From positions 372,001-436,000 of the forward strand of contig NZ_BAABAL010000005.1 in NCBI RefSeq assembly GCF_039537405.1: 64,000 nucleotides of DNA. Direction: 5' to 3'. The stretch's first letter is position 1, and each line of letters opens with the position of its first letter. The DNA is from Allokutzneria multivorans. GTDB lineage: Bacteria > Actinomycetota > Actinomycetes > Mycobacteriales > Pseudonocardiaceae. Both the position numbers and the translations under genes were made by a program. This document shows, piece after piece, positions 36,822-45,070 of this stretch. The notes below the pieces were generated by a model, which had not been told where the DNA came from, ran no database searches, and saw only the letters and a program-made list of their open reading frames with translations.

Positions 36822-37787
36822 GTGACCGCGACGGTTGACGCGGTGGCGCCGGCGGGGCCCGTCCCCCCGGCGCCTTCCGCTGCGCGCAGGCGCCCCTTCG
36901 GGGAGCGCTCCCTGCCGTACCTGCTGCTCGCCCCGGCGGTGCTCGCGCTGCTGGTGCTGCTGGGCTGGCCGGCGCTGCAGGTGGTCCTGATCAGCTTCCG
37001 CACGCTCGACCTCGGCGAGCTCGTGCGCGGGGAAGTGGTCTGGACGGGCTTCGACAACTACGCCGAAGTCCTCTCCGATCCCGGTTTCTGGAGCATCACG
37101 CTGCGGACCGTGCTGTTCACCGCGGGCTGTGTCGCGGGAACGGTGCTGGCCGCGCTGGGCATCGCGGTGCTGATGCGGCACATCGGCCCGAGGGTGCGCA
37201 TCGTCCTGCAGGTCACGCTCGTGCTGGCGTGGGCGGTGCCGATCCTGGCCGCGACCACGGTGTTCCAGTGGATCTTCGACCAGCAGTACGGGATTCTGAA
37301 CAAGACGTTGGTGCTGCTGGGTTTCGAGTCCTTCGCCGGGTACTCGTGGTTCTCGACCGGGGCCTCCACGCTGGTGGTGATCGGGCTGCTGATCGTCTGG
37401 CAGGCCGTTCCGTTCATCGCCTTCACCCTCTACGCCGGGCTCCTCGCGGTGCCGAGCGACCTCTACGAGGCGGCGGGCATGGACGGGGCGAGCGGCGCGC
37501 AGACCTTCCGCGCGGTGACCTGGCCGTCGATCGCGCCGCTGGTGACGATGTCGACGTTCCTGTCGGTGTTGTGGGACTTCAAGGTCTTCGCGCAGGTCTG
37601 GGCGATCCGCGAGGGCGGCCCCGACGGCGGGAGCACCACGCTGCCGGTCCTGCAGTACCTGAAAGGCATCTCCAGCAGCCAGTTCGGCGTCGCGGCGGCG
37701 GTCGCCGTCGTGATGATGGTCGTGCTGGTCGTGTTCACCGCGCAGTACCTGCGCATGCTGCTGCGCTCCGGCCGGGAGGAACTGTGA
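36822..37787 (+). CDS. dasB: Sugar ABC permease 1 (DasB-like)
   Basis: 321-residue MalF-type permease with six membrane segments. The EAA loop YEAAGMDGASGAQTFRAVTWP (given in part) is the docking site for the ATPase. GTG at 36822, seven bases after dasA; the stop overlaps dasC by 4 bases. Confidence 0.93.
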   Translation: MTATVDAVAPAGPVPPAPSAARRRPFGERSLPYLLLAPAVLALLVLLGWPALQVVLISFRTLDLGELVRGEVVWTGFDNYAEVLSDPGFWSITLRTVLFTAGCVAGTVLAALGIAVLMRHIGPRVRIVLQVTLVLAWAVPILAATTVFQWIFDQQYGILNKTLVLLGFESFAGYSWFSTGASTLVVIGLLIVWQAVPFIAFTLYAGLLAVPSDLYEAAGMDGASGAQTFRAVTWPSIAPLVTMSTFLSVLWDFKVFAQVWAIREGGPDGGSTTLPVLQYLKGISSSQFGVAAAVAVVMMVVLVVFTAQYLRMLLRSGREEL

Positions 37788-38599
37788 AGCGCTTCTCCTT
37801 GTCAGCGGTGGCTCTGCTCATCGCCGCGCTGTTCGCGTTCCCGACGTACTGGATGCTCTCGACGGCGTTCAAGCCGACCGGCCAGGTGCTCAGTTCGCGC
37901 TACGACCTGGTGCCGTTCGAGTTCACCTTCGACAACTTCGTCACCGCGGTCACCAAGCCCGGCTTCTCGTCGTTCCTGACCAACAGCCTCGTGGTCACGA
38001 TCGGTGCGGTCCTGCTCGCGCTGGTTGCCGGGCTGCTCGCGGCGATCCCGTTGTCCAGGCTGAAGTTCCGTGGCCGCAAGGGTTTCCTGCTTCTGGTGCT
38101 CATCGCGCAGATGGCCCCGCTCGAAGCCCTGCTCATCCCGATGTACCTGATGATGCGCGACCTCGACCTGCTGAACACCCTGCCCTCGTTGCTCTTGGTG
38201 TACTTCGCCACCACGCTCCCGTTCACCATCTGGACCCTGCGCGGCTTCGTGAACGGCATCCCGGCCGAGCTCGAAGAGGCCGCGATGGTGGACGGGTGCA
38301 GCCGCTGGCAGGCGTTCCGACGGGTCACCCTGCCGCTGCTCGGCCCGGCGCTGGTGTCGACGTCGGTGTTCGCGTTCGTCACCGCGTGGAACGAGTTCCT
38401 CTACGCGCTGGTGTTCATGCGGGACAAGGAGAACCAGACGTTGCCGGTGTGGCTGTCCTCCTTCAAGACCGCCTTCGGCACCGACTGGGGCGGAGCGATG
38501 GCGGCCTCGGTGCTCTTCGCCGTCCCGGTGCTGACGTTCTTCCTCATCGTGCAGCGCAACCTGGTGGCCGGCACGACCGCCGGCGCCGTGAAGGGATAG
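37784..38599 (+). CDS. dasC: Sugar ABC permease 2 (DasC-like)
   Basis: 271-residue MalG-type permease. Begins MKRFSLSAVALLIAALFAFP (GTG at 37784, GTGA overlap with dasB). The EAA loop reads LEEAAMVDGCSRWQAFRRV. Other family marks: PTYWMLSTAFKP and AFVTAWNEFLYALVFM. Six bases separate it from the hexosaminidase gene. Confidence 0.93.
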   Translation: MKRFSLSAVALLIAALFAFPTYWMLSTAFKPTGQVLSSRYDLVPFEFTFDNFVTAVTKPGFSSFLTNSLVVTIGAVLLALVAGLLAAIPLSRLKFRGRKGFLLLVLIAQMAPLEALLIPMYLMMRDLDLLNTLPSLLLVYFATTLPFTIWTLRGFVNGIPAELEEAAMVDGCSRWQAFRRVTLPLLGPALVSTSVFAFVTAWNEFLYALVFMRDKENQTLPVWLSSFKTAFGTDWGGAMAASVLFAVPVLTFFLIVQRNLVAGTTAGAVKG

Positions 38600-38605
38600 T
38601 CCACA

Positions 38606-40042
38606 ATGGAGCTTCGAAGGCTCGTGGATTCCGTGCTGCTGCCCGGTTTCCTCGGAACGACACCGCCGGACTGGGTGCGTCGGCGGGTCGCGGAGGGCCT
38701 CGGTGGCGTGGTCCTGTTCGCGCGCAACGTGGTCGACGACTCGCAGGTCGCCGCGCTGACGGAGGCCCTGCGCGCCGAGCGGCCCGACGTGGTGGTCGGC
38801 ATCGACGAGGAGGGCGGTGACGTCACCCGCCTCGACGCGGCAACGGGATCGCTGGTGCCGGGCAGCCTGGCGCTCGGTGTCGCGGACGACGTCGAGCTGA
38901 CCTCAGCGGTGGCAGCGGCGCTCGGCGCGCGCCTGGCGGCCTGCGGCGTGACCGTGGACCTCGCGCCCTCGGCCGATCTCACGCTCACCCCGGACGACCC
39001 GATCATCGGAGTGCGCGCGTTCGGCTCCGACCCGCACCGAGCCGCCGCGCACGTCGCGGCCTACGTCTCCGGCATGCAGAGCGCGGGGATCGCGGCCTGC
39101 GCCAAGCACTTCCCCGGCCACGGAGCGTCCACTGTGGACTCCCACCACACGCTCCCGGTACTGCCGAGGACCGAGCGCCAGCTGTGGGAGACCGAGCTGG
39201 TGCCGTTCCGAGCGGCGGTCGGCGCGGGGGTGCGCTCGATCATGAGCGGCCACCTCGTCGTGCCGGACTGGGGCCCCGAGCCCGCGACCACCAACCGGCA
39301 CGCGCTGACCGAAGTGCTGCGCAACCAGCTCGGATTCACCGGCGCGGTGATCACCGACGCGCTGGAGATGGGCGCGGTCGCGGGCACGTCGGGCATCGCG
39401 GAAGGCGCGATCCAGGCCCTCGTGGCGGGCGCTGACCTGCTGTGCGTCGGGGGCGAGCTGGCTGACTCCGACGTCGTGGACCAGCTCGCGGCGGCGATCA
39501 TCGCGGCCGTGCGCTCGGGCGTGCTCCCCGAGGAGCGACTGGTCTCGGCTGCTGCGCGAGCCCGTTCGCTCGGCGGCCCGGTGTCACCGTCCGGCACGTG
39601 GGACCCTGCGCTCGGCATGCTCGCCGCGCGGCGGGCGCTGCGGGTGACCGGCGCGCCGACGCTGAGCGCTCCGCCGCTGGTCATCGATGTCGAGGTGGCC
39701 CCGACCATCGCGGCGGGACCGGTGCCGTGGGGCCTCGGCCCGCACCTGGCGGAGCTGATCCCGGGCACGGAGGTCCTCCGTTCCTCCGGTGAGCTTCCTC
39801 CGGTGTCCTCCGACCGGCCCGTCGTTGTTGTGACCAGGGACGCCCACAGGCATCCTGAGGCTCGCGATCTCGTGCTCAGCCTGAGTAAGATTGGTCTAGA
39901 CCTGGTGCACGTGGAAACGGGCGTCCCCGGTCCCGACCTGGGCAGTGCCGCCCGCATCGACACCCACGGCGGTTCGTACGTCAGCCTGCGCGCCGCCGCC
40001 GAGCTGCTCGCCGCGCACGCGGCGGGGGAGGACAGCCGATGA
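38606..40042 (+). CDS. GH3 beta-N-acetylhexosaminidase (NagZ/DasD-like)
   Basis: 478-residue glycoside hydrolase family 3 enzyme with the NagZ signature KHFPGHGASTVDSHHTLP, whose His/Asp dyad serves as general acid-base, and the nucleophile Asp in ITDALEMGAV. No signal peptide, so it acts in the cytoplasm on imported chitobiose-type sugars. Position after dasABC matches dasD of Streptomyces coelicolor. The last 130 residues form an extra domain after the barrel. Near its 3' end is a DasR-type operator inside the coding sequence. Confidence 0.92.
   Translation: MELRRLVDSVLLPGFLGTTPPDWVRRRVAEGLGGVVLFARNVVDDSQVAALTEALRAERPDVVVGIDEEGGDVTRLDAATGSLVPGSLALGVADDVELTSAVAAALGARLAACGVTVDLAPSADLTLTPDDPIIGVRAFGSDPHRAAAHVAAYVSGMQSAGIAACAKHFPGHGASTVDSHHTLPVLPRTERQLWETELVPFRAAVGAGVRSIMSGHLVVPDWGPEPATTNRHALTEVLRNQLGFTGAVITDALEMGAVAGTSGIAEGAIQALVAGADLLCVGGELADSDVVDQLAAAIIAAVRSGVLPEERLVSAAARARSLGGPVSPSGTWDPALGMLAARRALRVTGAPTLSAPPLVIDVEVAPTIAAGPVPWGLGPHLAELIPGTEVLRSSGELPPVSSDRPVVVVTRDAHRHPEARDLVLSLSKIGLDLVHVETGVPGPDLGSAARIDTHGGSYVSLRAAAELLAAHAAGEDSR
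39890..39905 (+). promoter_or_regulatory. Intragenic DasR-type operator upstream of the SIS gene
   Basis: ATTGGTCTAGACCTGG matches the operator core TGGTCTAGACCA at 11 of 12 positions, about 140 bases before the SIS-gene start. In the hexosaminidase frame it is read ATT GGT CTA GAC, using codons (ATT, CTA) that neighbours avoid, which suggests the DNA site itself is kept. Confidence 0.7.
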
Positions 40043-41079
40043 CCAGCCAGCCCGGCCGCCACATGACGGCGGAGATCGCCGAGCAACCGGTCCTGTTCGA
40101 CAACCTGGTGCGCAGGGCCGCCGAGATCGCCGCGGTCGCCGAGCAGATCAAGCGGCGCGCGCCCCGGTTCGTCCTGCTCGCCGCGCGCGGCTCCAGCGAC
40201 CACGCCGCGCTGTACGCGAAGTACCTGATCGAGGTGCTGCTGCAACTGCCCGCCGGATTGGTGTCCGCGTCGACCACCACGCTCTACGGCGCGCAGCCCG
40301 ACCTCACCGACGTCCTGCTGATCACGGTCAGCCAGAGCGGCGGTTCGCCCGACCTCGTCGAGGTGACCGAGTCGGCCCGCCGTCGCGGCGCGCTGACCGT
40401 CGCGGTGACCAACACCGACGACTCCCCGCTGAACCAGGTCGCGGAGCTGTCCGTGGACGTGGGCGCGGGCAAGGAGCACGCGGTCGCGGCGACGAAGACC
40501 TACAGCACCACCCTGCTCGCGCTGTACCTGCTGATCGACGCGATCCGCGGCGGCAAGGCGGAGTCCGCGCTGGACATCGGCGCGCTAGCGAAATCCACTT
40601 TGGACGGTGCGGAGCCCGCCGTCGCGGAGGCGGTGCAGCGCTACCGCTTCGTCGAACGCATCCTCGCCACGGGCCGTGGCTACTCCTACGCCAGCGCGGC
40701 CGAGGCGGCGTTGAAGCTCGCCGAGACCAGCTACCTGGCCGCGCGCGCCTACAGCGGCGCGGACCTGTTGCACGGCCCCGTCGCCGCGGTCGACGGCGAG
40801 ACGGCGGTGCTCGCGGTGACCAGTGCGGGCAAGGGCGGCGACGCGATGCGCGAAGTCCTTGAGGTGGTGCGCTCACGCGGGGCCGACGTGTGCGCCGTGG
40901 GCTCGGCGTCCGCGGATGTGGCGGCGGCGCTGCGGATCGGCGTGCCCCTGTGCCCGGAGGAACTGTCCCCCGTCCTGGAGATCCTGCCGTTGCAGCGGCT
41001 CGCGCTCGGCTTGGCGCTCGCGCGCGGCGGCGACCCGGACAGCCCGCGCGGTCTGCTCAAGGTGACCAAGACGCGGTAG
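40039..41079 (+). CDS. SIS-domain glucosamine-6-phosphate deaminase-like protein (NagB-II type)
   Basis: 346 residues with two SIS sugar-phosphate isomerase domains, as in the C-terminal half of GlmS but without its glutaminase. Motifs: AARGSSDHAALYAKYL, TVSQSGGSPDLVEV and the second-domain GRGYSYASAAEAALKLAET. GlcNAc operons lacking classical nagB often use this NagB-II form to make fructose-6-phosphate. ATG at 40039 overlaps the hexosaminidase stop. In S. coelicolor nagB sits at the equivalent place, supporting the role. Confidence 0.85.
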   Translation: MTSQPGRHMTAEIAEQPVLFDNLVRRAAEIAAVAEQIKRRAPRFVLLAARGSSDHAALYAKYLIEVLLQLPAGLVSASTTTLYGAQPDLTDVLLITVSQSGGSPDLVEVTESARRRGALTVAVTNTDDSPLNQVAELSVDVGAGKEHAVAATKTYSTTLLALYLLIDAIRGGKAESALDIGALAKSTLDGAEPAVAEAVQRYRFVERILATGRGYSYASAAEAALKLAETSYLAARAYSGADLLHGPVAAVDGETAVLAVTSAGKGGDAMREVLEVVRSRGADVCAVGSASADVAAALRIGVPLCPEELSPVLEILPLQRLALGLALARGGDPDSPRGLLKVTKTR

Positions 41080-41112
41080 CCACTCGTTCAGGTTGCCCTT
41101 CAAGAAAAACCC

Positions 41113-41157
41113 GCGCCGAATTCGCCCGCCTCCGAAGAGAATGGGCGAATTCGGCGC
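41113..41157 (+). terminator. Terminator of das/SIS operon
   Basis: GCGCCGAATTCGCCC pairs perfectly with GGGCGAATTCGGCGC (15 bp, 15-base loop) 34 bases after the SIS-gene stop. Confidence 0.85.
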
Positions 41158-41178
41158 TCTGCGTTTACCTTTCCCCGC

Positions 41179-41514
41179 ATGAAGACCTTCTCCGTCATTG
41201 GTGCGCTGGCCGCGATCCTGTGCGTTCTCAACGCACCCGACGCGCGCGCCGCCGACGCCAACGGCTGCACGATCAGCATGAACTCCGCGAAGACCGGGAC
41301 CAGCGGAACGTGCAGCGGTCACGGCATCAAGAAGTTCCGCCTCAGCGTGGACTGCGTCACGTCGAACAACGGCCCGGTCACCGTCGTGAGCAGCAACCTG
41401 ATCAAAGCGGGGACGAAGGCGTCTGTCGCATGCCCCAGCGGCAAGAAGATCTGGTTCAACAAGCACGCGGGTACGAACGGCGCGTACTCCTACGGCTACG
41501 TCCTGACGTACTGA
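41179..41514 (+). CDS. Small secreted protein, unknown
   Basis: 111 residues with a signal peptide (MKTFSVIGALAAILCVLNAP, cleavage near ARA-AD) and a mature part of about 85 residues with four Cys that can form two disulfides. Lys-rich and likely basic. No family recognised. It lies just past the operon terminator and probably has its own promoter within that short region. Confidence 0.7.
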   Translation: MKTFSVIGALAAILCVLNAPDARAADANGCTISMNSAKTGTSGTCSGHGIKKFRLSVDCVTSNNGPVTVVSSNLIKAGTKASVACPSGKKIWFNKHAGTNGAYSYGYVLTY

Positions 41515-42022
41515 TCCTTGAGCCAGGCAAGGTAGTCGGCCAGCGCCGAGCGCTCGAAGGTGACCCGGGACAGTGAGCTGTTCAGCAGACAGCGCCAGCA
41601 CGCCCGCGCTAGCGGCATCGGCGACATGAATGGGCAACGTCCATTCACCCGCCCCATAAGCAAGCCGCAGCGGGCGCTTCTCCACGGCTGCAAGCGCAAT
41701 GGCTTGCAGTTCCGTGGGAAGAACTAGTCCCGGGCCGTACACCTCGGTGACGCGCAGACTGACTACCTCCACGCCGTACTTCTCGCGCCGGTGACCTTTG
41801 TGACGCCCGCAGCGCGTGGTCTTCACAAAATGCCCTTCCGGCTCACGTCGTGTGCCTTAAGGCGCCCAATATTCGCGGCAAGTCGCCGAGGTCGCCCTGT
41901 ACATGCGTGGGTGGGCTGAAGCGGTCGTAAGTCGCCACGCGGTGCCCGAGGCTCGACGGCTGTTCGAGCAGTCGTTTGCTGACGAGCCCCGTGCTGCCGG
42001 TGAGCAGAACGGAGCCGCTCAT
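41496..42022 (-). pseudogene. Decayed NAD(P)-dependent epimerase/dehydratase
   Basis: Pieces of one SDR-type epimerase lie in three frames. ATG at 42022 starts SGSVLLTGSTGLVSKRLLEQ, a Rossmann motif with a Gly changed to Ser, and stops at 41843. A second frame gives KYGVEVVSLRVTEVYGPGLV and GEWTLPIHVADAASAGVLAL. A third gives RVTFERSALADYLAWLKDQY at the end. The middle catalytic YxxxK part is missing, so there has been deletion plus frameshifts. It overlaps the 3' ends of its neighbours. Confidence 0.8.
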
Positions 42023-42456
42023 GACGCGATCTCCGGCAACTCGGGAATCGTGTCGTAGTCGATCGCAAGCTCCATGTCGGCCCCGAAGGGGTGGTCGATG
42101 ACGAAGCGCCACGAGCCATCGGCCTGCTTGCGCACGACCTCGCAACCGTGGTGCTTCAGCTCAACGGTCCCGCCATCCGGGCCGGTTCCGGTGATCCGCC
42201 ACTGCGAGCGCAGCAGCGCGATGTCCCCGGACTGCGTGACGTGGTGGACGATCAGCTCCATGCGCGGGTTGAGGCCCACGTAGCTCGCCATCACCTCGCG
42301 GACGGCGACGCTGCCCGTGGCGAGGGTGCCACCGGCTTCGGGGAGCCTGCGGACGCTGGCGCCCTGCTCGTACAGGTTGGTCGCGGTGTCGAGATCGTTG
42401 GCGTTGAAGGCGTGCGCCAGCAGGTAGTCCACGTCTTCGGGGCGGGTGGCGTGCAT
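42019..42456 (-). CDS. SnoaL/NTF2-like protein
   Basis: 145-residue cone-fold protein: HAFNANDLDTATNLYEQGA, then REVMASYVGLNPRMELIVHH and GSWRFVIDHPFGAD. Such proteins serve as small isomerases, hydratases or stress-response folds; no catalytic set can be named. Its stop overlaps the ATG of the epimerase pseudogene (ATGA), showing that the two were once an operon with azoR upstream. Confidence 0.8.
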   Translation of the reverse strand: MHATRPEDVDYLLAHAFNANDLDTATNLYEQGASVRRLPEAGGTLATGSVAVREVMASYVGLNPRMELIVHHVTQSGDIALLRSQWRITGTGPDGGTVELKHHGCEVVRKQADGSWRFVIDHPFGADMELAIDYDTIPELPEIAS

Positions 42457-42476
42457 TTCGGGACTCCTTTGCTGTC

Positions 42477-43103
42477 TTAGAAGGTCTTGCCGAGTTCGCG
42501 CGCCTGCGCGTCCGCGTCCGCCCGCGCGGCGTCCACGTCACCGGTCAGCGTCGGGTGGAAACGGATCTCGCTGAGGTCGGTGATGCCGGTCCAGCGGAGC
42601 CAGTCGTTGAAGTAGGTGGACTGGAAGTCGCTGCCGAAGCCCGGCGCGATCCCCGGCGCCCACACGGCGCTCGTGTAGACCGTCGCGACCTTCTTGCCGC
42701 GACCGGCGAGCAGGTGCTGGTACCCCGTCTCCAGGTCGACGCCGAAGACCCATCCGGGCTGGCTCACCACGTCGATGAACTGCTTGAGGACGTAGGGGAT
42801 CCCCGAGTTCCACATGGGCACGCTGAACAACACGCGGTCGGCTGCGTCGAAGCGGTCGAACACCTGGCGCGCGGCCGCCCACGCGTCGCCTTCCTCGCCC
42901 TGCGGCTCGCCGCCGCCGAAAACGGTCATCTTGGCGCGCGCGCCCGCCGCGAACTCAGGGAGCGAGCCGTCCCACAGGTCCCAGTGCTCGACCTGGTCCT
43001 CCGGGTGGTTCTCCTGGTAGGCCTCGATGAAGTGCCGCGCGATCCGCAGCGACTCCGACGCCTCACCACGGGGCGAGGCGGAGATGTGCAGCAACGTGCC
43101 CAT
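42477..43103 (-). CDS. azoR: FMN-dependent NADH-azoreductase/quinone reductase
   Basis: 208-residue flavodoxin-fold enzyme. N terminus MGTLLHISASPRGEASESL has the FMN phosphate-binding SPRG loop; FSVPMWNSGIPYVLKQFIDV is the flavin-edge motif of AzoR. It reduces quinones and azo compounds with NADH. Start ATG at 43103; a palindromic operator lies 19 bases upstream, so a dedicated repressor responsive to electrophiles or quinones is likely, though none is encoded next to it. Confidence 0.92.
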   Translation of the reverse strand: MGTLLHISASPRGEASESLRIARHFIEAYQENHPEDQVEHWDLWDGSLPEFAAGARAKMTVFGGGEPQGEEGDAWAAARQVFDRFDAADRVLFSVPMWNSGIPYVLKQFIDVVSQPGWVFGVDLETGYQHLLAGRGKKVATVYTSAVWAPGIAPGFGSDFQSTYFNDWLRWTGITDLSEIRFHPTLTGDVDAARADADAQARELGKTF

Positions 43104-43121
43104 CGCCTGACTCCTCTCAAT

Positions 43122-43135
43122 CGGACTGTAGTCCG
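43122..43135 (-). promoter_or_regulatory. Palindromic operator upstream of azoR
   Basis: CGGACTGTAGTCCG has two perfect 6-base arms around GT, just upstream of the azoR start. The pattern suits a TetR- or MarR-type repressor; the protein is unknown. Confidence 0.6.
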
Positions 43136-43219
43136 TTTATTTTCGAGGTCGACGATAGGCGCGCGGACCCCCTCGGTCAAGACCAAGGGGACCACGGTCC
43201 GATTAGGGTGCCGTGCTCG

Positions 43220-43393
43220 TCAGCGACGACCGAACAGGCGCCACCGGCCGCGCTGCGGGACCTCCGCCGCACAGGAGCACCGCTCGGCGCGGGGCACGTC
43301 GCCCAGCACCTGCTCGACGTGGCTGCCGCAGCCCCGATAGGTCGGCTTGCCGCACTTTGAACACGTGATTCGTCGACACACGAGGCGGACCAT
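43220..43393 (-). CDS. Small zinc-ribbon-like protein
   Basis: 57 residues with ITCSKCGKPTYRGCGSHVEQVL and a later RCSCA (shown in part): Cys-X2-Cys, Cys and Cys-X-Cys pairs able to bind zinc. The CxKCGKPTxxGCGxHVEQVLxxVP pattern is a widespread small actinobacterial protein of unknown function. ATG at 43393 is chosen; an in-frame GTG at 43381 or a longer start at 43450 is also possible. Confidence 0.7.
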   Translation of the reverse strand: MVRLVCRRITCSKCGKPTYRGCGSHVEQVLGDVPRAERCSCAAEVPQRGRWRLFGRR

Positions 43394-43596
43394 ACGCGTG
43401 ATCGCGAGGCTGGAGCCCGGACCGTGGACCAGGAACGGGTAGTTGTCCACATCGGGGGTGGTTGTCCACAGATTCGCGACGACGTCGGCCCTCCCCGCTC
43501 CGGAGCCCGCATCATCGAGACGAGGGCACCGGAGTCGAGGAGGGCCGATGGCAGATCTGTGAGGTGTGGTGCGGGAGAACTGGTGAGGAGTCCCGA

Positions 43597-44823
43597 TCAG
43601 CGACCGGCGGCGGGCAGGCGCGCCTGCCCGGCCCGAGCGCTCCCGTGACGGGCGACGCGACCGTCGCGGGCGTCGAAGGCGATCTCACCGTCCACCCACA
43701 CCCGGCGTGGCCGCAGCTGGGCGTCCCACCACACCAGGTCGGCGACGGCACCGGGCTCGATGCGGCCGAGCCCGTGCTCACCGAGCGCGTTCGCGGGCAC
43801 CGTGCTCGCCGAGGCGAAGACCACCGCGGGGTCGACGCCGAGGGACACGATGTTGCGAACTGCTCGGTCCATGGTGAGCGCGCTCCCCGCGATGGTGCCC
43901 TCAGGGGAGCGCGGAACACCCTCTTCGGTCAGCAGCACGTCGCAGCCGCCGAGCTGGTACCGGCCCGGCGGCATCCCGGCGGCGGCGACCGCGTCGGTGG
44001 TCAGCGCGACCCGCTCGGCGGCCGCGTTGAACACCAGGCGGCACACGTCCGCGTCGACGTGGGCGAGGTCGGCGATCAGGCCGAGGGTGAAGCGCTCGTC
44101 GACCAGCGCGGTGCCGGGGACGCCCGGCTCGCGGTGGCCGAGCCCGCGCTGGGCGTTGAACAGGTGCGTGACCATGGCCGCCCCCGCGTCGGCGGCGGCC
44201 TTGGTCTCCACCCCGGTGGCGTCGGTGTGGCCGACCGACACCAGCACTCCGGCCTCGCTCAGCCTGCGGACCGCCTCCAGGCCACCCGGGCGCTCCGGCG
44301 CCAGGGTGAGCACGCGCAGCGCGGCGCGCAGGCGCTCGTCGTCCAGCAGCTGGTCGATGGCGGTGGGCGTCGGGTCGGCCATCAGGTTCGGGTCGTGCAC
44401 CCCGTGCCGCAGCGGCGACAGGAAGGGGCCTTCGAGGTGCAGGCCGAGCGGCCTGGCGGCGGGGCGGTCCGGCAGGGCCGCGATCGCGTCCAGCACCGCG
44501 TGCGACTGCTTGACGATCGTGTCGACCGGCGCGGTGATCAGCGTGGGCACGAACCGGGTCACCCCGGTCTGGGGCAGGGCTGAGGCGACGGCGGCCATGC
44601 TCTCGGCGTCGACCTCGGCGAAGTCCACGCCGACCGCGCCGTTGATCTGGACGTCGACCAGGCCGGGGGTGAGCGTCCCGTCCTCCAGGACGTGCGTGAC
44701 GCCGGCGCCGGGCGGTTGCCCCACGGTGACGTCGGCGATCCGGCCGTTCTGGATGCGGACCGTCACCGGGCCGACCAGCTCCCGGCCGAGCAGTGCGCGC
44801 TGAGCTGCGACAACGGCGTCCAA
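43597..44823 (-). CDS. nagA: N-acetylglucosamine-6-phosphate deacetylase NagA
   Basis: 408-residue amidohydrolase turning GlcNAc-6-phosphate into glucosamine-6-phosphate. Motifs: GLVDVQINGAVGVDF, GLHLEGPFLSPLRHGVHDP, SVGHTDATG, THLFNAQRGLGHREPG and the catalytic Asp in LTTDAVAAAGMPPG. The start is TTG at 44823 with GGGAGGGC seven bases before it. Its promoter carries a DasR operator, fitting the regulon of dasR at 34.5 kb. Confidence 0.96.
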   Translation of the reverse strand: MDAVVAAQRALLGRELVGPVTVRIQNGRIADVTVGQPPGAGVTHVLEDGTLTPGLVDVQINGAVGVDFAEVDAESMAAVASALPQTGVTRFVPTLITAPVDTIVKQSHAVLDAIAALPDRPAARPLGLHLEGPFLSPLRHGVHDPNLMADPTPTAIDQLLDDERLRAALRVLTLAPERPGGLEAVRRLSEAGVLVSVGHTDATGVETKAAADAGAAMVTHLFNAQRGLGHREPGVPGTALVDERFTLGLIADLAHVDADVCRLVFNAAAERVALTTDAVAAAGMPPGRYQLGGCDVLLTEEGVPRSPEGTIAGSALTMDRAVRNIVSLGVDPAVVFASASTVPANALGEHGLGRIEPGAVADLVWWDAQLRPRRVWVDGEIAFDARDGRVARHGSARAGQARLPAAGR

Positions 44824-44834
44824 ACTGCCCTCCC

Positions 44835-44876
44835 AATGGTTTAGACCATTATGCGGGTCGGAATCGTGTCAGTCCA
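44835..44876 (-). promoter_or_regulatory. nagA promoter with DasR operator
   Basis: AATGGTTTAGACCATT (44835-44850) is a near-perfect DasR-type palindrome 12 bases before the nagA start. On the minus strand TGGACT (plus 44871-44876) and CATAAT (plus 44848-44853) are 17 bases apart, so the operator covers the -10 and transcription start, an arrangement that blocks initiation. Confidence 0.85.
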
Positions 44877-44907
44877 GTGAATCCTTCACCAACACGGGAG
44901 GAGAACA

Positions 44908-44947
44908 GAAAAAGCCCGCCTCGTCGAGGGGGCGGGACGAGGCGGGC
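44908..44947 (-). terminator. Minus-oriented intrinsic terminator upstream of nagA promoter
   Basis: GCCCGCCTCGTC pairs with GACGAGGCGGGC (12 bp); on the minus strand the stem is followed by TTTTTC. It lies upstream of the nagA promoter in the divergent gap, so it would stop antisense transcription arriving from the regulator gene rather than end a known gene. Confidence 0.75.
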
Positions 44948-45017
44948 CACGCCGAGGTTACGCCAAATGGAGCAACGCGCGCCACGGGAACCGTGCGGGG
45001 CTGTCGGCCGTCGACCC

Positions 45018-45041
45018 TACGATGCCAGACATCGGAGGTCT
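45018..45041 (+). promoter_or_regulatory. Promoter and putative auto-operator of the FadR-type regulator
   Basis: TACGAT at 45018-45023 is a -10 box; four bases on, AGACATCGGAGGTCT (45027-45041) is an imperfect palindrome with 6 of 7 arm positions matching. A close relative, AGACATCCGATGTAT, sits at the fucose-operon promoter (58181-58195). Confidence 0.6.
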
Positions 45042-45070
45042 TCCCCGTCGACCTCCCCGAGCACCCGGGA

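Noticed and set aside
37033..37046. DasR-like TGGTCTGGACGG in the permease gene
   Set aside because: Only one half-site matches and codon use there is normal.
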